Source: Pseudomonas sp. Fl4BN1
GTDB taxonomy: Bacteria; Pseudomonadota; Gammaproteobacteria; Pseudomonadales; Pseudomonadaceae
Length of the DNA: 64,000 nucleotides
Direction of reading: 5' to 3'
Assembly: GCF_009908285.1 (NCBI RefSeq)
Contig: NZ_JAAARM010000024.1
Location: 1-64,000 of the forward strand
Position numbers and translations under genes: made by a program
The notes under the pieces: model-generated
Database searches by the model: none
Seen by the model: the letters and a program-made list of their open reading frames with translations, nothing else
What the model was told of the DNA's origin: nothing
Shown here: one piece after another, positions 16,460 through 24,576 of the stretch
Layout of the letters: each line of letters begins with the position of its first letter
Position numbering within the stretch: position 1 is the stretch's first letter

Positions 16460-16479
16460 CTCCATCCGTGCTTATTAAG

Positions 16480-16599
16480 TCATTCTTCTGTTTTCTTCGA
16501 GAGCGTCACATCCCCTTTGCTCTTTTCAATTGTATTGTCCGACTCACTGTATTGGATTTGGAGCAGCCTCCTCGACGACTCTCCATTAGGACCGCTCAT
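16480..16599 (-). CDS. Short ORF (39 aa) overlapping the HD-Pnk stop; possible toxin-tail relic
   Basis: The ATG at 16599 overlaps the stop of the HD-Pnk gene (ATGA). The product starts MSGPNGESSRRLLQIQYSES and ends in a charged segment (SKGDVTLSKKTEE). It could be translated by coupling. Alternatively it is the surviving 3' end of a toxin gene whose immunity gene follows at 16445, joined to the RNA-repair operon by recombination. Composition is AT-rich like the following gene. Confidence 0.35.
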   Translation of the reverse strand: MSGPNGESSRRLLQIQYSESDNTIEKSKGDVTLSKKTEE

Positions 16600-17741
16600 C
16601 CCGTCACTGCCTGATAAACAACCCGGTGTGCCTCGGTCGGCAGCGGCACTTCCCACTTGAACAGCATGCGGCGGATATCATCGTTGCGCAGCGAGGTGTC
16701 GCGCTTCTGGTTGCGCCGCATGATCTCGTCCTCGGGGCGCTCCAGGTAAACAATCTCCACCTGCGCGCCGTAACCGTAGAGCAAGTCCAGGGTACGGTTG
16801 CGCATCTGCGTCGACAGGTGCGTCGAGTTCCACACAAAGGGTTTGTGCTCGCGCAACAGGGCCTTGGCCCGGTCGATAGCGTAGTGCGCAGCGGCGCCCT
16901 CGTTCTGGCCATGGCGCAGGCCAAGGGCCTGGCGCGCGTCGTCGAACGACACCACCGGCAGATCCGGGTAGTGCTGTGCGGTCCAGGTGTCCTTGCCGCT
17001 GGCCGGCAGGCCCGAGAGCATCACCACCGACGAACCCTGCGGCGCATGCAACGGGTAGTCGGGATGTACCCGGGCGCCACGCAGGTACTGAATGCGTGTG
17101 TAGTCGTCGGCAAAGGCCCGCGGCCCGTGCAGGCAGCCCTCCTCCTCCGCCAGTTCGCGCCACAGTTCGATGGCGTCCAGTACATCGGCCTTGCCGGCGT
17201 AGTTGCGGCCCTGCATATCGGCCTCGGCCACCGCACAGAGCATCCACAGCGGCAGTTCCCAGGACAGTTTGTGCAACAGGAACTCAGCGCTGCGGCCGCT
17301 GCGATCACCCTGCAGGGCGAAGAACGGCACCTGGTGCACGGCGATGATGCGGCAGATCTGCTCGCGCAGCTCGAAAGGCACGCCGGCGCGCCACAACAGC
17401 AGCCGCGCATCCACCGCGCCCCGGCGTGAGTGACCGGGCTGGCCGATACGCCCGGTATCCGGGTCGATCACCGTGGTGTCGGGCTTGGCGATGTCGTGCA
17501 GCAGGGCAGCGAAGAACAGCACAAAACGCTGCTCGGCGCTGGCCTGCTGGTAGGCGGGTTGCGCCAGCAAGGCTTCGACCACCAGGCGGGTATGAATCCA
17601 CACATCGCCCTCGGCGTGGTAGGTCGGGTCTTGCGGTGTGTCGGCCAGGCGCGCCAGAGCCGGAATGGCCACCAGGCAGGCGGCGGCGTCCATATCGCGT
17701 CCCGGCTCGGGGACCAGTTGTTGCAGTTGACGAATATCCAT
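16596..17741 (-). CDS. HD-Pnk: HD phosphohydrolase fused to polynucleotide kinase, 381 aa
   Basis: Residues ~40-190 form an HD domain (H42 in YHAEGDVWIHTR, H82-D83 in LLHDIAKPD, then GHSRRGAVDARLLL). Residues ~238-381 form a P-loop kinase (GLPASGKD at 244-251, then VSFDDARQALG and VWNSTHLS). In characterised HD-Pnk enzymes the kinase phosphorylates RNA 5'-OH ends and the HD module removes 3' or 2',3'-cyclic phosphates, preparing ends for ligation. The Met at 17741 follows AAGGAG. It lies 14 bp after the RNA ligase gene, so both form one operon. The assignment rests on domain order. Confidence 0.85.
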   Translation of the reverse strand: MDIRQLQQLVPEPGRDMDAAACLVAIPALARLADTPQDPTYHAEGDVWIHTRLVVEALLAQPAYQQASAEQRFVLFFAALLHDIAKPDTTVIDPDTGRIGQPGHSRRGAVDARLLLWRAGVPFELREQICRIIAVHQVPFFALQGDRSGRSAEFLLHKLSWELPLWMLCAVAEADMQGRNYAGKADVLDAIELWRELAEEEGCLHGPRAFADDYTRIQYLRGARVHPDYPLHAPQGSSVVMLSGLPASGKDTWTAQHYPDLPVVSFDDARQALGLRHGQNEGAAAHYAIDRAKALLREHKPFVWNSTHLSTQMRNRTLDLLYGYGAQVEIVYLERPEDEIMRRNQKRDTSLRNDDIRRMLFKWEVPLPTEAHRVVYQAVTG

Positions 17742-17755
17742 TTCGGGATGCTCCT

Positions 17756-18616
17756 TCAGTAGCCGTGGCGTGGGCCCTGCCAGTCCATGGACAGGCGCGG
17801 CGCATAGAGATCGACGCCGTCGGCCAGTTGATTGGGGATAAAGGGTTGATTGGCATGGTGCTGGTCGGCATCGAGGATGGCCTGGACGAAGTCCTGGCGT
17901 ACCCACTTGAGCCGGCCAAGGGTCTGTTGCTCATCCTCGAGCTTCAGGTACAGGCCTTCCATGCGGCTGGAGCGGTCACACTGGCGCCACGCACGGGCCA
18001 GGTCGAGGCCTTCACGGCGTACCACCTGCTCGAACACTTCGCGCCAGCGCGCGCTCTTGGCCAGCGAATCGCTCACCAGCGCCATCAGCTCGGCATGCCG
18101 GCGCGGCGCCGGGCCTTCGTACAGCACCGGCACCGCAAGCACCGGCCCACCCTCAAGCAGGCACCGGCGCGCCGCGGTGGAGAGGAACAGCCCTGTGGCG
18201 CGGTCCCACACATCGAACTCGCAGAAGTAATGTGGCAAGCGGTCGTAGAACACCGAGTGCTTCTTGTGCAGCCATTCGCCATACAGCACGAAGCGGTCTT
18301 CCAGGCGCTCCAGCAACCAGTGCTCATGGGCCGAGGCCCACTGCTTGAACAGATTGAACTGGCGCTCGCGACCACCGCCGGTGAGGTAGTGACCGCGTGA
18401 CTGCAGGCGCAACTCGCCGCCTGCGGTAAAGCTGATGCCGGCGTTGGCGCCATCGAGTTTTTCTTCTACCACCAGCCACTGCCCGGCCAGGGCGGCATAG
18501 CGCACCTGGCCAGTGTCAGTGTCGCCATCCTGCAGGCGCGAGCCTTGCAGGTGGGGCGTGCGGGGGTATTTGAGCAGTTCCAGGTTGTGCGCGGTGGCAC
18601 GAATATCCATGTGCAT
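17756..18616 (-). CDS. RNA ligase, Rnl2/DNA-ligase nucleotidyltransferase type, 286 aa
   Basis: The nucleotidyltransferase motif I is EEKLDGAN with the adenylated lysine K53. Motif III-like FCEFDVWD, motif IV EGLYLKLE (about 218-225) and motif V LKWVRQ follow in order, as in T4 Rnl2-like ligases. The ATG at 18616 follows GAGGACAAACCC. It is the first gene of the repair operon, with the end-healing HD-Pnk enzyme 14 bp downstream. Together they would mend RNAs cut by ribotoxins leaving 2',3'-cyclic phosphate and 5'-OH ends. The physiological substrate cannot be told from sequence. Confidence 0.85.
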   Translation of the reverse strand: MHMDIRATAHNLELLKYPRTPHLQGSRLQDGDTDTGQVRYAALAGQWLVVEEKLDGANAGISFTAGGELRLQSRGHYLTGGGRERQFNLFKQWASAHEHWLLERLEDRFVLYGEWLHKKHSVFYDRLPHYFCEFDVWDRATGLFLSTAARRCLLEGGPVLAVPVLYEGPAPRRHAELMALVSDSLAKSARWREVFEQVVRREGLDLARAWRQCDRSSRMEGLYLKLEDEQQTLGRLKWVRQDFVQAILDADQHHANQPFIPNQLADGVDLYAPRLSMDWQGPRHGY

Positions 18617-18955
18617 GGGTTTGTCCTCGAAAATAGAGAAAAACCAACGACAGGATCAGGCAGGCATGGCAGTGAAGCGCCGCCGCGCGCAGGCACGGGC
18701 AGCCATCAGGCAGGATGGACCGTCGTCGGTATCAGGCGTGTTGGCTGGCGTAGGGCACTGGCTTCACCACTTGGAGAAAAGGTTGCAGAGGCTTTAGGGC
18801 GCGCATTCAACAGCAAATAGCGGCATAACGTCAAGCCCCGAGAGGGCAAAGTTCCAGCGGCCCTGTTTGCGCGAAACACCCGAGCTTTTGTCATGAAAAA
18901 AACCACCTGGCGCTCATAGGGTGCTGCAAGTCATAACCCCGATAAGGAATCGATC
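18617..18955. other. Divergent promoter region, no gene seen
   Basis: About 340 bp between the RNA ligase gene (leftward) and the exported-protein gene (rightward). I see no convincing coding frame. A sigma-54 -24/-12 pair, as might be expected for an RtcR-type control, was not evident by eye. Confidence 0.4.
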
Positions 18956-19615
18956 ATGAATCTTTCAAGCTTGCTGATGGCTGGAGTCATTGGTCTGGCA
19001 CTTGCACCCTTGGCCCAAGCCTCGTCCACGGCTGACAGCGAAGAAAAAGCCCAGTTACGCAAACTCTTCTGCGAGTCGAAGGGCGGCGCCGATATCACTG
19101 CGCTGGGTGAGTTGAAGAAGTCCGACGACGTCGGCGCCGTGGTGGTGTGCAAGCTCCCGCCGTCGCCCACCACGGCGGTGGCAAACCAGGCGGCATCGAG
19201 CCTTGCCCCGCTGCCACTGACGCCTGTCACGGCAACGCTTGCGCCACCGTCCGGGGTCTACAAGCTCGCCCCGGGCGCCAGTAGCGTCAACACCTCATGT
19301 TCGGCCAACCTGGCCATCGCCAAATGGGCGGGTTTGCCCAATACCAGCAACGGCAACGCCACCTTGAACTGCCGCGGATACAATGCCGGCGCAGCGGGCG
19401 GTACGCTGGGTTGCAAGATCGAATGGACCGGGCCGACCCAGGTCGCCATCGGGGTAGTCCCTTACGGTGGCCAGGTAGCGGTGAACTTCAATTGCCAGGC
19501 CCTGTACTTCGGTTCCGTCGGCACGGTGATGGATTTCAGCTACGCCGATCCGGCGTATCCGCGCATCCGCTATGGCTCAGTCCAGGCCACCAGCAGCATG
19601 ACCATCACTCAGTGA
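18956..19615 (+). CDS. Exported hypothetical protein, 219 aa
   Basis: A Sec signal peptide is clear (MNLSSLLMAGVIGLALAPLA with AQA cleavage near residue 22). The mature protein has a short alanine/proline-rich linker (about 80-100) and a C-terminal domain with several cysteines (SCSANL, LNCRGYN, GCKIEW, NFNCQA) that may form disulfides in the periplasm. The start follows GATAAGGAATCGATC. I recognise no family. Codon use fits the core genome. Confidence 0.7.
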   Translation: MNLSSLLMAGVIGLALAPLAQASSTADSEEKAQLRKLFCESKGGADITALGELKKSDDVGAVVVCKLPPSPTTAVANQAASSLAPLPLTPVTATLAPPSGVYKLAPGASSVNTSCSANLAIAKWAGLPNTSNGNATLNCRGYNAGAAGGTLGCKIEWTGPTQVAIGVVPYGGQVAVNFNCQALYFGSVGTVMDFSYADPAYPRIRYGSVQATSSMTITQ

Positions 19616-19736
19616 TGCGTGATGCGGTTCATGCTCGGCTGAGCGTCGTTCAAACACCGGCGGGGCCGCTCCCTGCCGGTCACCCTCCTCTGCATCATTG
19701 CTTGCCGCGAGCGTCTCTTTGAACTGCAGGAGCGCT

Positions 19737-19744
19737 CCCTACCC
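19737..19744 (-). promoter_or_regulatory. KOPS-type FtsK orienting octamer, minus orientation
   Basis: CCCTACCC (GGGTAGGG on the minus strand) points left towards dif, 4.6 kb away. Confidence 0.45.
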
Positions 19745-19884
19745 CAGCATTGCTTCCATGAAGTGAGTTGAGATTTGTCCTGCTCGACATGCCGCAGCAA
19801 AAGCGGATCTGTCATCCGTATCCTTTTGTGCATCATTCCTGCTTCCGCCAACCACTGGGCGTGAACAGTTCCCTAGTGGTTATC

Positions 19885-19899
19885 TAACGCTAATCGTTA
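19885..19899. promoter_or_regulatory. LysR-type operator upstream of the OYE gene
   Basis: TAACG-CTAAT-CGTTA is a perfect 5-bp inverted repeat with the T-N11-A form of LysR boxes, 98 bp before the OYE start codon. The same half-sites and spacing occur at 24358-24372. Confidence 0.5.
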
Positions 19900-19997
19900 C
19901 ACTGCCTTATCTGAATGCCTCAATTCTAAGCCACACCCGAGCAACGTATCTTGGTGCCATGAATCACTACATGGGCAACAGCCCTTCGGAGAAATTT

Positions 19998-21095
19998 ATG
20001 ACCGCTAAAGATCCGCTTTTTACACCTCACTATGCCGGGCCACTTCAGCTCAAGAACCGTTTCGCGGTGGCGCCAATGACTCGTGTCAGTGCCACTGAAG
20101 AAGGCTGTGCAACGGAGCTCATGGCGAAGTACTACGAGCGTTTTTCCACGGGTGGATTTGGACTGCTGATCACCGAAGGGCTCTATACGGATCAAAAGTA
20201 CGCGCAAGGTAACCTGCTCCAGCCAGGGATGAGTGATGAGACTCAAGCTGAGTCCTGGAAAACCATCGTAGAACAGACTCACAGGGCTGGAGCCAAGATC
20301 GCAGCCCAACTCATGCATGCGGGCCCGTTGGTACAGGGCAATCGATTCGTGAACGGCAGTATTGGCCCCTCCGCAGTCCAGCCCCGTGGTGAGCAAATGA
20401 CTTCCTACTACGGCAAAGGGAAGTTCCCTATCCCTAAAGAAGCTTCGGAAGCAGACATTGCCGATGCGATCGAGGGCTTTGCACGCGCAGCGCATCTTGC
20501 TACCCATATCGCTGGTTTTGATGCAGTAGAAATTCACGGCGCAAATGGCTATCTGCTCGACCAGTTCTTCACCGATTACGGCAACAGCCGATCCGATCGC
20601 TGGGGTGGTGACGTCTCTAGCCGAGTACAGCTGATCCTTGAAACCGTGAAAGCGGTGAAGAAAACGATCAAACTAGGCGCTGCTTTGGGCGTGCGGATAT
20701 CCCAAGGCAAAGTTAATGATTTTTTCCACAAATGGTCGGAGGGAGAGCAAGGCGCCAAGGTGGTATTCGAGGCTCTTGCCAACCTCGGAGTGGACTATAT
20801 CCACGTCACTGAATTCGAAGCGTGGCAGCCAGCGTTCTCCAATACAGAGAAAAGTCTTGCCACGCTTGCAAGGCAGTACGCGCCTGGAGTGACGGTGATC
20901 ACGAACGGTTCACTCCACGACCTGAACCGCTCAGCGCAACTGCTTGAGGAAGGTGCCGATGTTATTGCCTATGGCAGAGGCGCGCTCGCAAACCCTGATC
21001 TGCCAATTCGTGCCAAAAACGGAGAAGACCTGCGGGACTTCGATCCATCGCTTCTCGGCCCAATTGCCAATATCAAAGAAAGCGAACTGGCTTAA
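19998..21095 (+). CDS. NADH:flavin oxidoreductase, Old Yellow Enzyme family
   Basis: This is an FMN-dependent ene-reductase of about 365 residues. Family marks are LKNRFAVAPMTRVSATEEG near the start, LLITEGLY, AAQLMHAG, the substrate-anchoring FDAVEIHGANGYLLDQFF, and the C-terminal VIAYGRGALANPDL that binds the FMN phosphate. It probably reduces activated C=C bonds of a xenobiotic or plant metabolite in the cytoplasm. The Met at 19998 follows GGAGAAATTT. It is preceded by a LysR-type operator and followed by a ureohydrolase relic. A 5' fragment of a paralogue survives at 24250. Confidence 0.9.
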   Translation: MTAKDPLFTPHYAGPLQLKNRFAVAPMTRVSATEEGCATELMAKYYERFSTGGFGLLITEGLYTDQKYAQGNLLQPGMSDETQAESWKTIVEQTHRAGAKIAAQLMHAGPLVQGNRFVNGSIGPSAVQPRGEQMTSYYGKGKFPIPKEASEADIADAIEGFARAAHLATHIAGFDAVEIHGANGYLLDQFFTDYGNSRSDRWGGDVSSRVQLILETVKAVKKTIKLGAALGVRISQGKVNDFFHKWSEGEQGAKVVFEALANLGVDYIHVTEFEAWQPAFSNTEKSLATLARQYAPGVTVITNGSLHDLNRSAQLLEEGADVIAYGRGALANPDLPIRAKNGEDLRDFDPSLLGPIANIKESELA

Positions 21096-21113
21096 GCGAT
21101 CTATTTGACGTAG

Positions 21114-21496
21114 GTGTTTGCGTCGAGCTTCGCCCAACGGTCAATTCCTGGCAGCCGGCTTTTGTACGTCGGCCTTGGCAAGGAAAAGATCTCAGCATCG
21201 GGGATGCAAGATATAGAGAATTGGCGCGCGACTGCATACTCGGGCGAGGAGCTGAGCGAAAGCTTTGTAGAGATCACTCGGTGGCTCAAGGACCGCGGGG
21301 CATCAAAACTGCTGGAACATTTGGATTTGGTCGCGCTTGCCCCGTCGCTTTTTCGTGGCCAATTGTTCAATAGCCCGGTGTGGAGGTCGTGGCCCTTACC
21401 CTTGCCGAACATCTGCCCAGGGATATCCAACCCTTACAAAAGAACTTGGCCGAGCTGCCCTTGCTGAGCGGGGATCACTCCCGCTGCGCTCCTTGA
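21114..21496 (+). pseudogene. Ureohydrolase (arginase/agmatinase family) relic
   Basis: The plus-strand frame gives YVGLGKEKISASGMQDIENW, then EITRWLKDRGASKLLEHLDLV and FRGQLFNSP. A frame change near 21380 leads to VEVVALTLAEHLPRDIQPLQ and KNLAELPLL. These match the order of the last third of arginase-family proteins (a 'hLDLD...P' strand, then 'EVVgldvtEh.P'), but the second metal Asp and a glycine loop are missing. The 5' two-thirds of the gene are absent. Confidence 0.45.
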
Positions 21497-21679
21497 TTGC
21501 AGCACTTTGCGTTTCAAACCGTAGGAAGCATGTGTTGACCTAGCCCCGGTTTGGAAGGCTGAAACCGCTGTCCAGGTATCCGAATCAGGGGAAGCTGGCT
21601 CGCAGCTTCCCCCCACCTAAATGTCTTCTTTGCTTAAAAGTCTGAAGAAGCACTCTCCAGAATATGGTGGGCGTGTTGG

Positions 21680-22603
21680 CTACCTGTATTTGCTCTTGAG
21701 AAAGTCCACGAATACCCGAAGCTTCGCTGGCATCTGAGTCCTGTGTGGGTAGTAAAGGAAGAAAGGCTCGCCGGGAGGACTGTAGCTCTCTAGTATCACC
21801 TGCAAAGCTTCCTCAGCAATCTGAGCCTGTGCGAACTGTTTGAATACGTAGGCGACACCTACGCCGTTACAGGCAGCTGAGACCACGGCTCTCATCTCAT
21901 CAAAGATCAAGTTGCCAGCGACGTTGATCTGTACGTTGCGCCCCCCCATTCGAAACACCCATTCGTAAAATTGCCCGCGCGGGTGCAACCGCTGCCTGAT
22001 GCAGCGATGACTGACGAGCTCTTGAGGCGTTTGCGGCACGCCGCACTTGAGCAAGTAGCCTGGGGAGGCCACAACGACGCGATGCTGCGGCACACCTAAC
22101 GGTATGCCCACCATATCCCGTTGCACCGTGTGGCCCAATCTGATGCCCAAATCAAACCCATTGCCAACGATGTCAGTGAGCTCATTGTCGACTGATATTT
22201 CGACATTTATATCTGGGTAATGGGCAAGGAATTCGGCGAGGTAAGGCTCCACCATGGTCACGAATGCGACATGAGATGTGTTGATGCGAAGCTCACCACT
22301 GGGCTGATCGTATGAAGAGCGTACGAGCTCGATGGCGCCTTCTACGGATGCTAGAGCGGGCCCCAATGCCGAAAGCAATTGAGCCCCTGCATCGGTTAGC
22401 GAAACGCTCCGAGTTGTCCGATTCAAGAGTCGCGCGCCAAGGGTCGCCTCCAGTTGTTTAATGGTCTTGGAGACCGCCGTCGCACTGACACTGAGCTCAG
22501 CTCCGGCCCTTGTGAAACTCAATGTCCGGGCGACCATGACAAACACTGATAGTGCTGGGAGCAAAGAAGGTGCGAAAGCAGGTGCAGCCGTAATCATCGT
22601 CAT
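21680..22603 (-). CDS. LysR-family transcriptional regulator
   Basis: The winged helix (SLLPALSVFVMVARTLSFTR to LLNRTTRSVSLTDAG) is followed by a substrate-binding domain typical of the CrgA-like branch (LGIRLGHTVQRDMV, VVVASPGYL). The start is taken at 22603 (MTMITAAPAF), preceded by GTGGA. It is divergent from the M24 peptidase-like gene, 110 bp away, so it most likely controls that gene and itself. The inducer is unknown. Confidence 0.85.
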   Translation of the reverse strand: MTMITAAPAFAPSLLPALSVFVMVARTLSFTRAGAELSVSATAVSKTIKQLEATLGARLLNRTTRSVSLTDAGAQLLSALGPALASVEGAIELVRSSYDQPSGELRINTSHVAFVTMVEPYLAEFLAHYPDINVEISVDNELTDIVGNGFDLGIRLGHTVQRDMVGIPLGVPQHRVVVASPGYLLKCGVPQTPQELVSHRCIRQRLHPRGQFYEWVFRMGGRNVQINVAGNLIFDEMRAVVSAACNGVGVAYVFKQFAQAQIAEEALQVILESYSPPGEPFFLYYPHRTQMPAKLRVFVDFLKSKYR

Positions 22604-22713
22604 TCCACTATGAACCGTAGGTTCATAACCTATACGCATCTTCACCACTTATCGTCAACAGTCCTCCCCCTTAAGCTGGTTGCATCCATTCATCTACGCA
22701 TGAGGAAACAACC

Positions 22714-23886
22714 TTGCTTACCAATCGCACACCAAGATCAGAATACGAAAACCGATGGAAACGTGCCCAGGCATCAGCTAAAGCATGCGGTGTTGAGGCT
22801 CTCGTGGTTTGGGGGAAAGGTGGGGGGACGGTGGACACTGCCAACGATCTTATCTACCTCGCCAACTACTGCCCCGTATTCCCTTACGCCCCGGATCTTC
22901 CTGGCCTCTGGGCTGGACTGTCTCATGGCGCTGTAATCATCCCGGTCAATGGCGAGCCTATCCTGATCACGGAGTCACCCGCGATCCGCCGAGACATCGT
23001 CAGTGTTCAAGACGTCCGCTCAGCCGATGGCTTCGTTCCGGATAAAGTAGCGGCAACGCTGCGTGAGATGGGCCTTGGCAACTCCAGGGTTGGATTAGTA
23101 GCTGGGCCGTGGCTGGTAGCTTCCGTCTACAAGCGCTTGCTGAACTCCGCAAAAGGAGTCGACTTCATCGAGCTTGATTACGTGATTGAAGCGTTGAGAA
23201 CTCACAAGTCGGAGTTTGAATTTGAGCTACTTCGCGAAGCAGCCGTCATCGGAAATGCCTCGATGGAAGCCATGATGAAGAGTGCATCCACTCCAGGGAC
23301 TTCTGAAGCCGATGCAGTAGCCCAGGCCTACAACGTGGCTATACGCCGGGGCAGTGCCATGATCGACGCTGCCTGTTCGTCCGGTCGCCATTCGGCACTG
23401 TACGCCGACGGGATGGCGCCACAGTGGACAACTCGTCCTCTTGAGTCAGGGGACATTTTTCACTGTGACATGTACGGCGCTGCAGTCGAGGGTTACTGCT
23501 GGGATTTTTCCCGGACAGTCGTCACGGGTGGGAAATGGAGCTCGGCTCAGAACGAGGTGTATGACGGAGCGATCGCGGCTATCGATGCCGGCGTCGCAGC
23601 ATGCCGTCCAGGCATCTCTGCGCAAGCACTCTATGACGTCGTGTTTGCCGAGCTTCAGAAGCGCGAAATCTATTGTGGCTATCCGCTGCACGGCCACTCG
23701 TACGGTATCGGGTGGGAGTCGCCGTGGCTTGTTCCAGGCAACGAGACGAAAATTGAGGCCGGAATGGCTATCGCAATTGAATGCATGGCAGGTCGTGAAG
23801 ACACTGGCTACGTGAAGTTCGAGCACAACGTACTCGTCCATGCAGACCGGACCGAGCTGATCTCTACCTGCCCAGCCCGCCTGTAA
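22714..23886 (+). CDS. M24-family metallopeptidase-like protein (creatinase/Xaa-Pro aminopeptidase fold)
   Basis: This 390-residue protein has an N-terminal creatinase domain and a C-terminal pita-bread domain. The metal ligands can be placed: Asp pair in FHCDMYGAAVEGYCWDFSRT, His in HGHSYGIG, Glu in AIECMAG and Glu in VKFEHNV. It could hydrolyse a C-N bond in a dipeptide or a small amidino/amide substrate. The start is a TTG at 22714 after GAGGAAACAACC; no in-frame ATG fits. It is divergent from a LysR gene that probably regulates it. Confidence 0.85.
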   Translation: MLTNRTPRSEYENRWKRAQASAKACGVEALVVWGKGGGTVDTANDLIYLANYCPVFPYAPDLPGLWAGLSHGAVIIPVNGEPILITESPAIRRDIVSVQDVRSADGFVPDKVAATLREMGLGNSRVGLVAGPWLVASVYKRLLNSAKGVDFIELDYVIEALRTHKSEFEFELLREAAVIGNASMEAMMKSASTPGTSEADAVAQAYNVAIRRGSAMIDAACSSGRHSALYADGMAPQWTTRPLESGDIFHCDMYGAAVEGYCWDFSRTVVTGGKWSSAQNEVYDGAIAAIDAGVAACRPGISAQALYDVVFAELQKREIYCGYPLHGHSYGIGWESPWLVPGNETKIEAGMAIAIECMAGREDTGYVKFEHNVLVHADRTELISTCPARL

Positions 23887-23962
23887 TAACCGACCCAAAC
23901 AGTGCGCCGCCCTCAGCAGCGCATTGTTTCGGGTGAGTTCAATACCGTCGCCCGCCCCTGTC

Positions 23963-24250
23963 CTATCCTGAGAACCGGCCACCACCATCGGCGTCCACCA
24001 CCACACCGCTGAGGTAAGAAGCACGCCGGGACGCCAGGTATTGATTCCGACCATTCCATATTCCAACGCTTCGGACACGCGGAAAACTCGGCTCATATCT
24101 TGGGTGCGGGCCAAAGGAAACACCCTACGCTAGCCCATCGCCGATCTGAAGCTTGCTCACTGCTGCCGCCAGTTTTCTTACAAAACGGTTGCTGAGGCGA
24201 ACACCTGCAAACTGGGTCGGAGTGAAAAGCGTATGAGTGCCACTCGACAT
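23963..24250 (-). pseudogene. Mosaic relic: OYE 5' end, aldehyde dehydrogenase pieces, SDR 3' end
   Basis: An ATG at 24250 with AGGAGG before it starts an OYE N-terminus (MSSGTHTLFTPTQFAGVRLS then NRFV). This changes into an aldehyde dehydrogenase segment (KLAAAVSKLQIGDGLA, GabD-like) and stops. Another frame then gives ARTQDMSRVFRVSEALEYGM followed by VGIN, also GabD-like. A third ends as a short-chain dehydrogenase C-terminus (YLASRRASYLSGVVVDADGG) with its stop at 23963. Serial deletions have fused remains of a three-gene catabolic operon. Confidence 0.7.
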
Positions 24251-24355
24251 GAAGACCTCCTGTATCCGGCCTGGCAGGCATCGGAAATGAACAATAACCG
24301 GTCTACGTTAGGCGTGACTGTCAGTGAATAGAATCCCGCCAAAGCGATAAGTCGC

Positions 24356-24374
24356 TATAACGAATTTCGTTATA
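24356..24374. promoter_or_regulatory. 19-bp palindromic operator between a LysR gene and the OYE relic
   Basis: TATAACGAA-T-TTCGTTATA is a perfect palindrome around one base and includes TAACG-AATTT-CGTTA, the same half-sites and spacing as at 19885. It lies 106 bp upstream of the OYE relic (minus strand) and about 200 bp upstream of the LysR gene at 24577. Confidence 0.6.
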
Positions 24375-24576
24375 ATGACGTTGCGGTCTTGTCGTAAAAT
24401 GACGACGTCGCCCGGGTTGAGTGGTATGGCCAGAGAGAAGATCGAGACAACTCGATTGCCTGCGACATGCAGCAAAATCACCCGCTGTTTAGCCGTGTCC
24501 TTTTTGATTTGGGCCAAGCGTCCCGGTTGTGGACAACCTCCCCAGAGCCAGTGCCTCCAGTAGAGATCAACGAATC

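Noticed and set aside
21101..21430. Minus-strand frame of 109 codons ending PGIDRWAKLDANTYVK
   Set aside because: It reads smoothly, but the plus strand gives blocks in the correct order for the arginase family; I kept the plus-strand reading, with moderate confidence.
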